Below are positions 35,207-47,100 of a stretch of DNA of 64,000 nt, one piece after another. The notes beneath the pieces are model-generated. The model saw only the letters and a program-made list of their open reading frames with translations. It searched no databases and was not told where the DNA came from. Made by a program: the position numbers and the translations under genes. The stretch's first letter is position 1, and each line of letters starts with the position of its first letter. The stretch lies in assembly GCA_020205615.1 (NCBI GenBank), contig CM035162.1:35924479-35988478 (forward strand). Reading direction: 5' to 3'. The stretch comes from Panax quinquefolius (taxonomy: Eukaryota; Streptophyta; Magnoliopsida; Apiales; Araliaceae).

Positions 35207-37952
35207 TGTGACGCCCCCAAAACAGGTATACATCACCCATCTTGGGTCGCTAAATACATGGTACAAAATTCAAATACAACTTAATTATACAACAGTCGTG
35301 TAAAATACGACAAAACATAATCTAAGAGTTTTTAATAAGAATATTGTCATCTAGACAATATACAAACTTAATGGAGTCCTCATTACATTTATTGTGACAC
35401 TATTTAACAGAATAGTGAGGACTACTAATGCTATCATCTGGACCGTCACTCCGTTCCCCGACTAGTCCCAGCTATATTCTCATTTCCTGAAGAGAATAAT
35501 GAAAGAAAGGGTGAGCTCAACTAACCTAGTAAGAAATATTATGACTAAGATAATGCAGAATAATTTATCGTTAGCCTTCAACAGTGTTAAACTGATAAAA
35601 TATAATAAACATCAAGTTTAACTGCAGTGGAACAAGTAATCCATTAGAAGAGTCAAGTAAAGAATAAAATCTACTATCCTCTATGATTTAAAAAGTTTTT
35701 CATCACTTTTATCGCTGGGACTCAACTTAATATATAATCCACATCATCCTTGCACTACAGCTAAGGATATTCATTAGTATCACCACCACAATTATCCATG
35801 CACTACGGGTCAAGGATATTCGTGTATTCATCAATGGTCATGATCATGCCAACAACTGTCCATCAATGCACTATGGGCCAATGAGGACTTTTACCACATC
35901 ATTTGTAATATTACAGTCATGATTATACCGATTAATCCCTGGTCATAATCATACCAAGTCCATCTATGCACTACAGGCCATGGATGACTTTCAACATAAT
36001 AGAAACATGAGGATGATGACAATGATATAAGAATTCAATAAAACAAGTTCAAGAATTAATTTATCCAGGAACCAATAATGTCCAAATTGTCAATATGATA
36101 CTTCTTTGTGGAGTAAAATTCAGGAATGCTCAGAAGAATATTTTCATGAAAAGATACTGGATGAAGCGCAAATATCAAGGATATTCCACTAATTTCATGG
36201 AGTATAGAAGTCAAAGCTTTAACCAACTAAGTATAAGAGAATATATGAAACTGCAAATGGATTTTCGTCCGCCATGAGGTAATCCACTTAGACAGATCAT
36301 TTCCATAATTTAATAAGGAATGAATACAGAGGATCATTCACCATGCATGTGATAATCCACAAAGATAGGTTATTCCAACAGAATAATAAAGAATGAAATA
36401 ACAGAAGAAATCACCATGCATGCGATAGACCGTACAGACAGGTTATTCCAATAGAATAATAAAGAATAGAACCGAATCGCGCGTAATCCGCACATGCATG
36501 GGATGTTCCAACGAGTAATAATAAAGAACGGAACCAGGTCATGCGTAAATCGCACAGACAGGATGTTCCAAAAGAATAATAAAGAACGAAACCAGGTCTT
36601 GCGTAAACCGCACAGACAGGATGTTCTAATAGAATAGTAAAGAATGGAATAACAACAGAATTCACCAAGCATGCTATAGACCGTACAGACAGGTTATTCC
36701 AACATAATGATAAAGAATGGAATAATAGAAGTTCTCTTCATGAAGACGAAAGAAATAATACTCCTTACGAGTATAACAAATAATATCCCTTACCTTAGAA
36801 GAAACTGGATATAGGAGTAGTGAAGTAGCAGAATACTTTTCTTCTTTCTCTCTATAGTTTCTCTCTCTAGAGTTTCAGTGAATTCGTAAGAAATAATGAA
36901 GGAACAAGTTTCTATTTATAGGAGAATGGATCTAATAAGAATTCTAATTCATGAACTAGTCTAGATTGATTTACTTTTAAATGTATCGATCCATATTGAT
37001 TTACTATGCAAAGATTAATTAAATATTCTAATAAAACAAAATCTTTTAAATAAAATATAATATATTCTATTTATAATCTAATAAAACGAATAACTTTATA
37101 AAATTATTCTGCTTTTATATAAAAATATTTTACTATGCAAACACTATGCAGACACTATGCAAACACTACATAATAGAATATTATATATTCTATTTATAGT
37201 CTAATAAAATAAATAACTTTATAAAAGTATTCTGTTTTATATAAAAAGATTTCTGTTTTATTACATTTATAATAATAATAAAACAAAACTTATCACCTTT
37301 ATTATAATTCACAATATTAATCGACCAGGTCGTTCCCAAGAAAGAGGAGGCTTTCCAATAACGATTTCTCCCTATGGGTGCGCAATTAGGTGACCAAACC
37401 TCTCTTTGGCAGAACTTCTAGACATCATTAATATTGCAAATAATAATATTAATAACTTTGTTATCTCAATTATTGATTTAATAATATATAAAATATCGAC
37501 AATAATTGAATCAAATAACGTGAGATAATATGCAGCAATTACTATAGCAATAATTGAACAAAACTGAGTGACTTCTTACGTAAGCATTAATAATCAATAC
37601 CGTGTGCTACTACTATGCAACCAATGCCAGACATCGTATTTTTACTACCGAGTAGTTCAACAGTTTTAACGGTAAAACTTCCGCCGTTATTTTCATAAAA
37701 ATATTTTTATCGTTTTTCTCAATCCGATAATAATTCCGTTGTGGGGTCCACCAATGATTGTACCATCGTACGGATATTCCCCGATAAAAAGAATATTCCC
37801 CGACCAATCGAATATTATACAACAACTTGTATACTTTTCAAAATTTATAAATATTACCCACAACTATAACATTATATCAAATCCACACCATAATATTCAA
37901 AAAAATATTTCGAGAAAATTAAATCTTTATTCATAAAATTTGGGGTCTCACA
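35207..37952 (-). mobile_element. Ty3 LTR E, reverse orientation (2.7 kb)
   Basis: On the - strand it runs from TGTGAGACCCC (37952) to GGGGGCGTCACA (35207). A TATA-like box (36913-36920), a 60-bp-class minisatellite (36286-36730) and GGCCYGTAGTGCA hairpins (35745-35990) are present. Unlike the solo LTRs it is joined at 37953 to its own 3' internal sequence, so it is the 3' LTR of a truncated element. Confidence 0.88.
36286..36730. repeat. About 60-bp minisatellite in LTR E
   Basis: Six or so units containing GGTTATTCCAACAGAATAAT or GATGTTCCAA-AGAATAATAAAGAA and GCGTAAACCGCACAGACAGG. The same family occurs in LTR F (52360-52690) and LTR G (58040-58500), but not in LTR C, which has the 39-bp array at a similar place. 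Confidence 0.85.
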
Positions 37953-38213
37953 ATCTCCCCTCCTTATGGAATTTCGCCCTCGAAATTTACGTACGTACCT
38001 GGTATGATGAGGATACCTTGACTTCATTTCAGATTCTAACTCTTGAGGTATAACCTTTGAGTGTTGAATACGATCCTTCTTATCCAAGATTTTAACACGT
38101 ATCTCCTCATATGTTAAATCTTCTGCTATCTCGTCTAGTTCTAATTTAATAATTTGGTTCGGGTCGTCTACATAATTACGTAACATCGATACGTGAAAAA
38201 CGTTATGAACACG
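37953..38213 (-). pseudogene. Ty3 3' internal fragment: integrase C-end, chromodomain, purine tract
   Basis: Directly adjoining LTR E on the - strand are the purine tract AAGGAGGGGAGAT (37953-37965), then upstream the end of a Ty3 polyprotein: VHNVFHVSMLRNYVDDPNQI, EDLTYEEIRVKILDKKDRI and ELESEMKSRYPHHT, matching the outer element at 47132-47420 (chromodomain region). Upstream it stops abruptly at about 38213, where copia reverse transcriptase begins in the same frame, producing a spurious fused reading frame. This is a one-ended (5'-truncated) Ty3 insertion. Confidence 0.85.
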
Positions 38214-39065
38214 CGATTCCAACTCTTTGACTGTTTTATCAAATCGAAGATTCCAACTCCGAGATGCTTGCTTCAATCCATAAATGGATCGATGCAGCTT
38301 ACATACCTTTCCAGTATCCTTTGGATTGATAAAACCCTCAGGTCGTGTCAAGTACACATCCTCAAGAAGATTTCCGTTAAGGAAAGCAGTTTTGACATCC
38401 ATCTGCCAGCTTTCGTAATCATAAAAAGCTACAATTACAAGTAAGATCCCAATGGGTTTAACCATTGCCACTGCAGAGAAGGTTTCATCATAGTCAACAC
38501 CTTAAATTTGTTTGAAACCTTTTGCTATCAGTCGGCCTTTATAGGTTTGTACGTTACCATCCATGTTGGTTTTTTTCTTGAAAATCCACTTGCACCCGAT
38601 TGGTTTTACCCCTTTGGGTGGATAAACCAGAGTCCATACTTGGTTAGTATACATGGAGTCCATCTCAGATTTCATGGCTTCAAGCCATTTCTCAGAATCT
38701 GGTCCATTCATAGCTTCTTGGTAGGAAGCAGACTCATCTTGATCTATGAGCATCACATTGTCGTTTTGAGTCACAAGATATCCATAATATCTCTCGGGTT
38801 CTCGGCGTGTCCTACTAGATCTACGAATGCCTTGTGTAATTTGAGCAGGTTCACTTTCCACAATATCTTGTGGTTCCTGCTCACGTTCCAACTCAGATTC
38901 AGTGATATTTTGTGGTTCTCTAATTTCTTCGAGTTCTACTTTCCTCCCACTGTTTCCTTTAAAGACAAATTCTCTTTCTAGAAAAAAACCAGTTCGAGCA
39001 ACGAACACTTTGTTCTCAGAAGGTTTGTAGAAATAATACCCTTTTGTTTTCTTTGGGTATCCCAC
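38214..39065 (-). pseudogene. pol: Copia reverse transcriptase, N-terminal part
   Basis: On the - strand: a linker with RRSSRTRREPERYYGY, then EKWLEAMKSEMDSM, VKPIGCKWIFKKKTNMDG and GRLIAKGFKQI (38502-39065), a stop at about 38502, then SWQMDVKTAFLNGNLLEDVY and VCKLHRSIYGLKQASRSWN (38240-38471), which are classic copia RT motifs. It ends at the Ty3 junction near 38214 and continues at 35206. Confidence 0.92.
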
Positions 39066-39215
39066 AAAATTATATTTGTTAGATTTCGGTTAGAGTTTGT
39101 CAGAATCCAGACATTTTACAAACGCCTCGCAACCCCAAATCTTCATGAACGACATACTAGGACGTTTCCCAGTCCACATCTCATATGGTGTCTTCTCGAA
39201 TCTTTTGTAGGAACA

Positions 39216-40380
39216 CTAAGTAAGTGTGAATGCAAATTGTCTTAGAAAGCATGACCCCGTGCTTATCGGAAGATCTGCACGACTCATCATTGATCGTACC
39301 ATGTCCAACAAGGTGAGATTCCTCCTCTCAGATACACCATTCCATTGTGGTGTTCCAGGTGGAGTGAGTTGTGATATAATACCACACTTCTTTAGAAGGT
39401 CATCAAAGTCTTGACTTAAGTATTCACCTCCTCGATCGGATCGAAGGGCTTTTATGCTTTTGCCAAATTGATTTTGAACTTCATTCTTGAATTCCTTGAA
39501 CTTTTCAAAGGATTCGGATTTGTGTCTCATAAGATACACATATCCATATCTACTGAATTCGTCAGTAAATGTAATGAAGTAATAAAACCTACCTCTTCCT
39601 AACGAACTCATGGGTCCACATAGGGGTGTTCATTTTACTCGGTTTTTTTAGTTTTCTGGTTTTTCGAACCGGACCGAATCTCCATCGGCCTCGGATAAAA
39701 AGAACCGATCCGGTTTTTACAAAAAAACCAGATATACCGATTTTTCTAGATCGATTTCGATTCGACGTTTTTTTATAGTTCTAGAAAAACCTAACCTACC
39801 AATATATACCCGTTTTTAATTTTTTTTTTTATTATTACTAATTTATTAAAATAATAATAATAAAATAATGATTATAATAATAGAAAAAAAAATAATAATA
39901 ATAATAATAATAAAATAATGATTATAATAATAAAAATAATCATAATATTATTAATAATAATAATAATAAAACAATAATAATAAAATAATAATAAAAATAA
40001 TAATTATATTAATTTTCTAGAAAACTAAGATCAAATCGATTCTAGATATCTATCCCCACTTGCTCAAAGATCGATGTCAATATTTGGCCTATTTCGGTTT
40101 CGGTTCGGTTTGGTACCGGTCCGGTTCGGGCCGATTTTTATGGGATGAACACCCCTAGGTCCACATACATCACTATGTATAGGTCCCAATACATCGCTAG
40201 CCCGTTCACTGTGTCCAGTGAATGGGGCTTTAGTCATCTTGCATAATAAACAAGACTCGCATTTCTCCTATGATTCAAAATCAAATTAATCCAAAAACCC
40301 ATGTTTATGGAGTTTGAATATGCGTTTCTCATTTATATGGCCTAAACGACAATGTCAGAGATATGTCGAATTTGAATCAT
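39216..40380 (-). pseudogene. int: Copia integrase, split by hAT MITE
   Basis: Upstream of the MITE the - strand carries a zinc-finger-like HCRLGHINEKRI (about 40330-40290) and the first catalytic Asp region (GPIHSDVCG, about 40165). Downstream (39216-39611) it reads YYFITFTDEFSRYGYVYL, the second catalytic Asp in LRSDRGGEYLSQDF and the third in PQWNGVSERRNLTLLDMVRS. The 537-bp MITE at 39621-40157 separates the first and second catalytic residues. Additional stops lie near 39090 and 40250. Integrase would insert the cDNA; it is inactive here. Confidence 0.9.
39621..40157. mobile_element. hAT-type MITE, 537 bp, in copia integrase
   Basis: A perfect 13-bp terminal inverted repeat TAGGGGTGTTCAT and a perfect 8-bp target duplication GGTCCACA (39613-39620 and 40158-40165) define it. 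Arms near both ends are rich in CCGGTTTTTCG / ACCGGACCG, and the centre is an (AAT)n stretch (39840-40010). It resembles the MITE at 2304-2613 but is longer. There is no coding capacity. Confidence 0.93.
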
Positions 40381-40390
40381 TTGATTTAAA

Positions 40391-40800
40391 TCATTTTGTA
40401 TTTATGTTATAGATAGGCATTTCTAAATTAAGAATATAAAGACCGTTAAACAATTGTGCAACACCATAGCATATATCATTTAAGTAAAATGAACAATGAT
40501 TGTTCTTGATTATAAATGAAAAATCTTTCTTGTCCAAACAAGAAACAGAAATAATGTTTTTGCTTATAGTAGACACATAATAACAATCCTCTAATTCTAA
40601 TACTAGCCTAGTGGGCAAAGATAAATGATAAGTTCCTACTACCAAAGTCAAAGAACTTTGCTCCATTCCTAACTCGTAGGTCAACCTCTCCTTTTGCCAA
40701 AGTCCTACTCCTTCAGAGTTCCTGCACATTAACACAAATGTGAGAACCACATCCAGTATCCAATACCCATGATGTAGAAGTAGATAAGTTGACTTCTATA
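40391..40800 (-). pseudogene. Copia protease and pre-integrase region
   Basis: The - strand at about 40790-40735 reads STSWVLDTGCGSHICVN, the aspartic protease active site (D-T-G). After it come LVVGTYHLSLPTRLVLELED, CYYVSTISKNIISVSCLD and SFYLNDICYGVAQL, the usual linker that leads to the pre-integrase domain. A frameshift close to 40740 separates the active site from the longer open stretch (40391-40750). Confidence 0.88.
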
Positions 40801-40879
40801 ACATATATACCTAAATCTAAAGTTGCACTTCCTTTCCTTTTCTTCACTTCTTCCAAATAAGCGTGATAATTCCTCTTCT

Positions 40880-41672
40880 AGTGTCCAGGTTTTCCACAAA
40901 AGTGACAATCACCTTCTTTAGCCACTCTACCTTTAGGTTTTCAAGCCTGTTTGGTTTTGGTATTGGGTTTGGCACCAGATTTAGATCCTATCTTTTTCTT
41001 GCCATTCCAATTTCTTTTAGCATTCCCCTTTTGCACCATCATTATAGGAGCGGGTCCTGCCTTTTTTATGTTGTTCTCGGCAGTTCTTAACATGCTCAAC
41101 AACTCAGTAAGTGGTTTCTCAATTTCATTCATGAGATAATTAAGAACAAATTGAGAGTAGCCGTTGTTCAAAGATTGCAAAACAATATCAGTTTGGGCTT
41201 CGGAAGTGATTGGAAAACCCAACTTATCAAGGTACTCAATATACCCAATTATTTTCAGCATATGTGGACCAATTGGATCACGTTCACCCATCTTGCAGTG
41301 ATACAACGCTTTTATTGTATCATACATTTCTTGTCGAGCATGCCCTTTGAACAATTTCTTAAGATGCTCGATCATCTCATAAGCATTCATCAACTCATGT
41401 TGCTTCTGAAGTTCAACGTTCATAGTTGCTAGCAAGAGACAACTCACGTCCAGAGCATCATCTTGATGCTTCTTGTAAGCATTATGTTCTGCACGTGGTG
41501 CAGTGTCAGTTGGTACTGCAGGAATGGGCTTTTCAATGACATATAGATTGCGCTCTTGTTTGAGGATAATCCTCAAGTTCCTATGCCAGTGAAGGAAATT
41601 AATTCCACTCAACTTGTCCTTCTCAAAGAATGATCGTAATGAAAGACTACTTGTGTTGTTGTTGTTTGCCAT
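40880..41672 (-). pseudogene. gag: Copia gag
   Basis: A 243-codon frame starts with ATG at 41672 (MANNNNTSSLSLRSFFEKDK). It has NFLHWHRNLRIILKQE and the capsid-like ARQEMYDTIKALYHCKMGE, VLNYLMNEIEKPLTELLSML and a basic tail. A TGA at about 40941 ends it early. Past the stop the frame continues to a zinc knuckle CHFCGKPGH (about 40905-40880) that has lost its final Cys (Tyr instead) and has a stop in place of a following residue. Gag is the particle protein. Its start lies 1.5 kb from the primer site. Confidence 0.9.
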
Positions 41673-43062
41673 TGATATCTACAATTTATAAGTGCAAAAA
41701 TAATAAGTCAAATTGCAGAGTTAATATTATGTAATTGATTATAGTACATTCAAAATATACCTCCCACTATTTTATTTAAATTAATAGCCCTCACCATTAA
41801 TTCGGAAAGCATTTTCTATTAAATCTTTCTAGTGAGCCAAGATTCATATTTCATTATGCCTTAAGTTAGCTTTGGCTAATCTCTTAAAAAATAATTATTT
41901 AGGTAGACAACCCTTTGTCAATTATATCATATATAACTCTTGGATAGTTTGGTAAACAATATTTATTTCTAGTCCATCTAATTATACCTACCAAACTCTA
42001 TGCCTCTAAGTCCACAATCCTATTGAGATAACTTAGTTAAGTCGGGCCCAATGATTTTAATAGTTTGGATATCACAATTATTCTATCGCATCTTACCTAG
42101 ATAAATAGGGTACTTTGCTTTGGCAAACCTACATCTATTGATCAAGGTCTTGATGATCATTATTCATTCAAGGCATCCGATTTAGACTTAATAATTTAAT
42201 GAGGGATTTTATTAATAAATTTAGATCTCACCAATTTTTTAATCTTATTAAGCATGCACATTATTTATCATATCGTATACAAGCACAAATAAAGTGCAAA
42301 ATAAAATATGTCACAGTTATGGCCCAATCCACTGTCAATCTTTTCAAGCTAAGGAAAGATTGAAGGTCAATCTAATGTGGTAAAAGATCTTAAAATAAGT
42401 CGTTTCCTTGGATCTTCCTCAAGCATGTGCCTCCTCTCCATCATCATCTTTCCATCGTGTTCTTCATCTTGTCATCTTCATAATTATAGAATATTACATG
42501 ACATAAAGAAACCTCGAGTTACATTCGAGGGGATTTAGATGAGAAGAGAATATTACATTAGAATTTATAGAAAGGCACGACATGCAAGCCGTATTTCAAA
42601 ACCAAAAGCCACTAACCTATGGGTCAAAAGGCCATAACTGTGCACCATGCATATTATAATAATCACATAATAGTGTATATATAATTAAAGAAAATAATAT
42701 ATAACATATTGGGGTCACGACCATCGTGCGCTACGACGGGGGAGTCTACCCCTGGCGGTGGTCCGACTGAAAATTTTGAACTACAATCTGTATTGTAGAA
42801 TTTTTCATACGAATCTCTGAAACAATTCCAGAATCATATCAAATCCCCAAAATACTCACAATAACAGTAACCCAAAACATATCATATATGTCCAGTTTCA
42901 ATTAATCATATTAAACCTTCATGCTTCTAATCTAATTAGAACAGAAGTTGTATACTGTTATTACACCATTTAAGATACAATTAACAGACCATCAAATTCA
43001 TGCATATCTATTACTGATATTCATAATACCAGAATATGTCGACAAACAAAATATACTATATT

Positions 43063-43178
43063 CAATTTCAGATCGGCAAAATTGTATCATCATATATCAT
43101 ATATATCGAAAACAATCTAATCAATTTCAGATCGGTAAAATTGTAACATCATATATCATATATATCGAAAATAATAAA
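43063..43178. repeat. 59-bp tandem duplication in copia leader
   Basis: Two copies of a unit beginning CAATTTCAGATCGG and continuing CATATATCATATATATCGAA (starts at 43063 and 43122). It lies between the primer site and gag and is not coding. Confidence 0.85.
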
Positions 43179-43208
43179 ATACATAATCTGAATTAATCGT
43201 TCGCAAGT

Positions 43209-43221
43209 GGCTCTGATACCA
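43209..43221 (-). promoter_or_regulatory. Copia primer-binding site
   Basis: GGCTCTGATACCA on the + strand is TGGTATCAGAGCC on the - strand, complementary to the initiator Met tRNA 3' end. It sits one base from the LTR at 43223, which fixes the - orientation. Confidence 0.93.
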
Positions 43222-43222
43222 C

Positions 43223-44728
43223 TGTTGGGTTTTCGACACAACAAAGCAATGCACAGCGGAAAATAAATTGAACAAAACAAAATTCGAAACCCAAACAGGA
43301 TCCATGCGAAATAGAAATTAATTCGTGGTGTAAGAGATTTATACCGATTATGAAGCTAAAATTGATGCGATCGAATCTCCAACGTAATCCGAATGAATTA
43401 CGTCTCTACGGTATCCACACGAACGTCCTCGAACCGTCTCACGATTCTGCAATAAAAGGGTGCTGCGGTACTAGCCACCAAAGGATCAAGGTTTTCTCTC
43501 TAGTCTCTCTCGAGCGGCTAGGGTTTGTAAGGTTATGATCTGTTACCTAAATGGCTGCTATATATCATATATATAGCATTTAAAAGGAATTAATCAAAAA
43601 TCTAATTTCATAAAATCCAAATTTATATATATATATATATATATATCATAATTAAGTCTTACTTAATTAATATACCTATATATATAAATTATCCTATTAA
43701 TTTAAATTCGTAATTTAAATACTATCAATCATATTGACATATTTAAATCTTTACAATTTAAATTAATTCCCTTTTAATTACATTCTATGTGTGTGACCTT
43801 ATAGGTTATTATTACGTTGGCAATAATTTTAAAATCATATTATAAAATTATAAATAGTGAGTGGCATCTAGTAATGCATCACTGCTACCCAAGTAATAAT
43901 AAAATCGATGATTCGATACAACCTTTCCGTGACAAATGTTTCAATGTAATTTAATCCTTTTAACCTTGACATCTAAGATTAAACTCGAGTCATGGAATGT
44001 GTCATACTCTTCATAATTTAATCTGAGTTTTCTTGATCAATGAGTAGACTATATGAAACAAATCACTATTTGAGCATGGTCATGCATTTCATAGTCATAC
44101 TCAATCAAGAGGTCTATGGATATCACCCCTAATATATAGGAGGGTTAAATTCCATCTAGATCACTCATATTCCTCACACGATTCATGATGTTCCCAATAA
44201 TCACCTTTATAGTCCACCCTATTAAAGGTGATATTTGATGATATCAAAGTACATAAATTCCCGTGTAGTAATATAGTGATTTCAGGTCGGAGGACCATTA
44301 CATCATTGTCACTATGAGAATCACTAATGACACTTTGCATACTGTTCCACGTAGAATTCTCATTGTGGGCATGTCCAGTACATCGTTCTCTAACATGTAC
44401 CTATGCATTGACTTAAAATCTCATATATTTATGACCAATGAGATTTGGTCATCAGTCAATCCACATACTAGTCTCAATGCATCATGATACTCGACTAGGG
44501 GCTTTTAAGAATAATGATACTAATTATAATTATATAATCTCATGTTCAAGTCACATACTTGAAACAATATAATTTGTATCACTATTCTAAGGAATTTTAT
44601 TATGTTAACATTTATATAACGCAGTAAATAAAACCATAATAAAATCATTCATTTATTCAATCAAATATAATATCAAAATGTTAAGCAATTATATCAAATA
44701 ATTGGCCTCTAGGGCACAAACTCTAACA
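43223..44728 (-). repeat. Copia 5' LTR
   Basis: The partner of 30142-31676, running on the - strand from TGTTAGAGTTTGTGCCC to AAAACCCAACA. Target duplication GTACT follows at 44729-44733. A short (AT)n run lies near 43625-43646. Confidence 0.92.
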
Positions 44729-45810
44729 GTACTATTCACCCAGGTACTATTCAGCCAAAAAATTTATTTCTTTTTTGTCTAAAATTATTTTTGATACATA
44801 AATATTATTCTTGAATTTTACTCCACAAAGAAGTATTATGTTGACAATTTGAATATTTTTAAACTCTGGATAAATTTAAAGTCTTTAATATTTATCCTTG
44901 ATTTCATTTGATTAATGCTTATATCATTGTCATCATCCTCATGCTTATATTGTGATAAAAGTCATCTTTGGCCCGTAGTGCACAGATGAACTGTTGATTG
45001 GTATGATTATGACCAGAGATTATTTGGTATAATCATGACCTATAATATTACAAGTGATGTGAATTATTTATTGAGCTGAGTCTCAACGATAGTTGTTGGT
45101 ATGATCATGACCATGCATTCTCTTCGGCGAAGGGTGCAAAGATGAATTGTTGTTTGGCATGTTCATGACCATTGGTGAATACACGAATATCTTTGGCCCG
45201 TAGTACATGGATAATTTGTGATCGTGATACTAATGAATATCCTTGACCCGTAGTGCATAGATAATTCAGTGATGTAGATTATTTATTAAGCTGAGTCTCA
45301 GCGATAAAATTGATTATAAACTTTTAAATCATCGAAGATAGTAGATATCATGCTCTGTTTGACTCTTCTAATGGATTGCTTGTTCCGCTGTAGTTGTTGA
45401 TCTAAAACTTGTTGTCTATTGTATTCTATCTGTTTTTATACTGTTGAAGGCTAACGATAATTTATTCTGCATTATCTTATTCATAATATTTTTTACTGGG
45501 CTAGTTGAGCTCACCCTTTTCTTACATTGTTTTCTTCAAGAAATGAGAATATAGCTGGGACGAGTCGGGGAATGGAGTGATGGTCCAGGATAAGTGGCTA
45601 TAGTAGTCCTCACTATTCTATGGAATAGTGTGATAATAATTGTAATGAGGACTCCATTGAGTGTGGATATTATCTAGAAGACAATATTCGTGTAAAAACT
45701 CAGCTATTATGTTGTCGTATTTTGCACAACAGTTGTATTTGAATTCTGTACCGTGTATCTGATGACCCAAGATGGGTGATGTATACCTGTTTTGGGGGCG
45801 TCATAACCAG

Positions 45811-47100
45811 ACCATCCAATATCATCTTGGAAAAGTGAACGTGGTAGCTGATGCGTTGAGTAGAAGATCATATGCGGGTATGAATGCGATATTGTCAACA
45901 CAAAGACCCATTTGATATGACTTACAAAAGATGGAGATAGAGTTAAAGACTCCAATGACCCACGTGAGGATGACAAATATACGAGTAGAATCGATTTTAA
46001 TCGATAAAGTTAAAGCTGCTCAAGCTACAGACCCAGAGTTGGTGAATATGAAAAAGAAAGTACAAGAATGTGTTGTTCTTGAAGCAAGAATTGATGAAGA
46101 AGGAATGCTTCGAGTCAACTCTTGACTTTGTGTTTCTAACAACCCTTATTAAAAATATAAAATCATGATGGAAGCACACAACACACGGTTTGCGATCCAC
46201 CCTGAAAGTACCAAAATGTATAGTGATCTTCAACATACATTTTAGTGGAGCAATATGAAGAGAGAGATCGCAGAGTTTGTCTCAAGTTGTCTAACTTCTC
46301 AATGTGTTAAGGCATAATATCAAGTGCCAAAGGGTCCATTGCAACCACTTGAGATTTCAGAATGGAAGTGGAAACACATCAACATGGATTTCGTGACAGG
46401 TCTCCCAAGTTTTCTCAAGGCATAGACACAATTTGGGTCATTATAGATAGATTGACCAAGTCAGCTCATTTCTTGCCCATACGAGAAAATTATTCACTTA
46501 AATGTCTTGCTCATATGTACATAAACAAAATTGTAAGACTGCATGGTATGCCAGTATCCATAGTTTCTGATCGAGACCCTAGATTCACTTCACGATTTTG
46601 GGTTAGCTTGCAGAAAGCTACGGGCATTGAATTATGATTCAGTTATGGGCAATCGGAAATTACTATTCAAACTCTTAAAGATCTATTGAGACTCTGTGTA
46701 CTAAACTTTAAAGGAAGTTGGGACTAGTACTTACCATTAGTGGAATTCTCCTACAACAAAAGTTATCAAGCAAGTATAGGCATGGCTCCATTCGAGGCAT
46801 TGTACGGACTAAAGTGTCATTCTACAATATGTTGGGATGAAGTAGGCGAGGCAAAACTTTTGGGACCAGAGTTGGTACGCATGACTACGAAAATGATTCA
46901 AATGATTCGGCAACGTATACAAATAGCACAAGATCGACAAAAGAGTTATGATAATCTTCATCGAAGGGATATGGAATTCAGTGTTAAAGACCATGTATTA
47001 TTACGTGTTGCTCCATGGAAAGGAGTTACGAGATTCCGAAAGAGAAGAAAAATCAACCCTCAATTTATTAGTCCATTTAAAATCCTCGACTGACTAAAAC
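45811..47100 (+). pseudogene. int: Ty3 RNase H end and integrase
   Basis: Continues the outer element after LTR C: YHLGKVNVVADALSRRS (about 45818-45868) closes RNase H. Integrase follows with a His/Cys finger (AHNTRFAIHPESTKMYSDLQ, then CLTSQC, where the usual CxxC spacing is disturbed), first Asp in NMDFVTGLPS (about 46363), second in IVSDRDPRFTSRFW (46558-46600) and a third acidic residue in a GQSEITIQTL-like stretch (about 46650). Then come FSYNKSYQASIGMAPFEALY (46746) and the C-terminal DHVLLRVAPWKG motif. Frame breaks lie near 45913, 46123, 46316, 46420 and 46637. Confidence 0.92.

Larger units (their letters stand above)
30142..44728 (-). mobile_element. Ty1/copia retrotransposon, complete ends, dead genes
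   Basis: Two LTRs (30142-31676 and 43223-44728), roughly 90-95% alike by eye, bound the element, and a perfect 5-bp duplication GTACT lies at 30137-30141 and 44729-44733. On the - strand the order is 5' LTR, primer site (43209-43221), gag, protease, integrase, reverse transcriptase, RNase H, purine tract (31677-31687), 3' LTR. Integrase before reverse transcriptase identifies Ty1/copia. Three later insertions sit inside: LTR D, the Ty3 fragment with LTR E, and a hAT MITE. It landed in a GTACTATTCAC minisatellite of LTR C. Confidence 0.93.
28426..45805 (+). mobile_element. Solo Ty3 LTR C, interrupted by copia element
   Basis: Begins TGTAAGACCCC (28426) and ends GGGGGCGTCATA (45805, final CACA mutated). 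A perfect 5-bp duplication ACCAG flanks it (28421-28425 and 45806-45810). Without the 14.6-kb copia insertion it is about 2.8 kb. It shows the family landmarks: GGGGAATATTC palindromes (28555-28610), the CCCCCTCTTACCTGGGAA block, a 39-bp minisatellite (29249-29462), TATAAATA (29497-29504), a CTAAGGTAAGAG donor-like site (29638) and, beyond the copia element, the hairpin repeats and a pyrimidine tract ending at 45540. It interrupts RNase H of the outer element. Confidence 0.9.

Noticed and set aside
36286..36730. CRISPR-like regularly spaced repeats
   Set aside because: The units are contiguous tandem repeats without unique spacers, inside a plant LTR; no cas genes and no prokaryotic context.
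32606..37952. LTRs D and E as a retroelement pair
   Set aside because: They are in opposite orientations, and the 151 bases between them are copia reverse transcriptase.
37872..38471. 199-codon frame read as a fusion protein
   Set aside because: It is an accidental in-frame joint of copia reverse transcriptase with Ty3 integrase tail plus LTR sequence at an insertion border.
38508..38981. 157-codon + strand frame
   Set aside because: Antisense shadow of the copia reverse transcriptase, which has recognisable motifs on the - strand.
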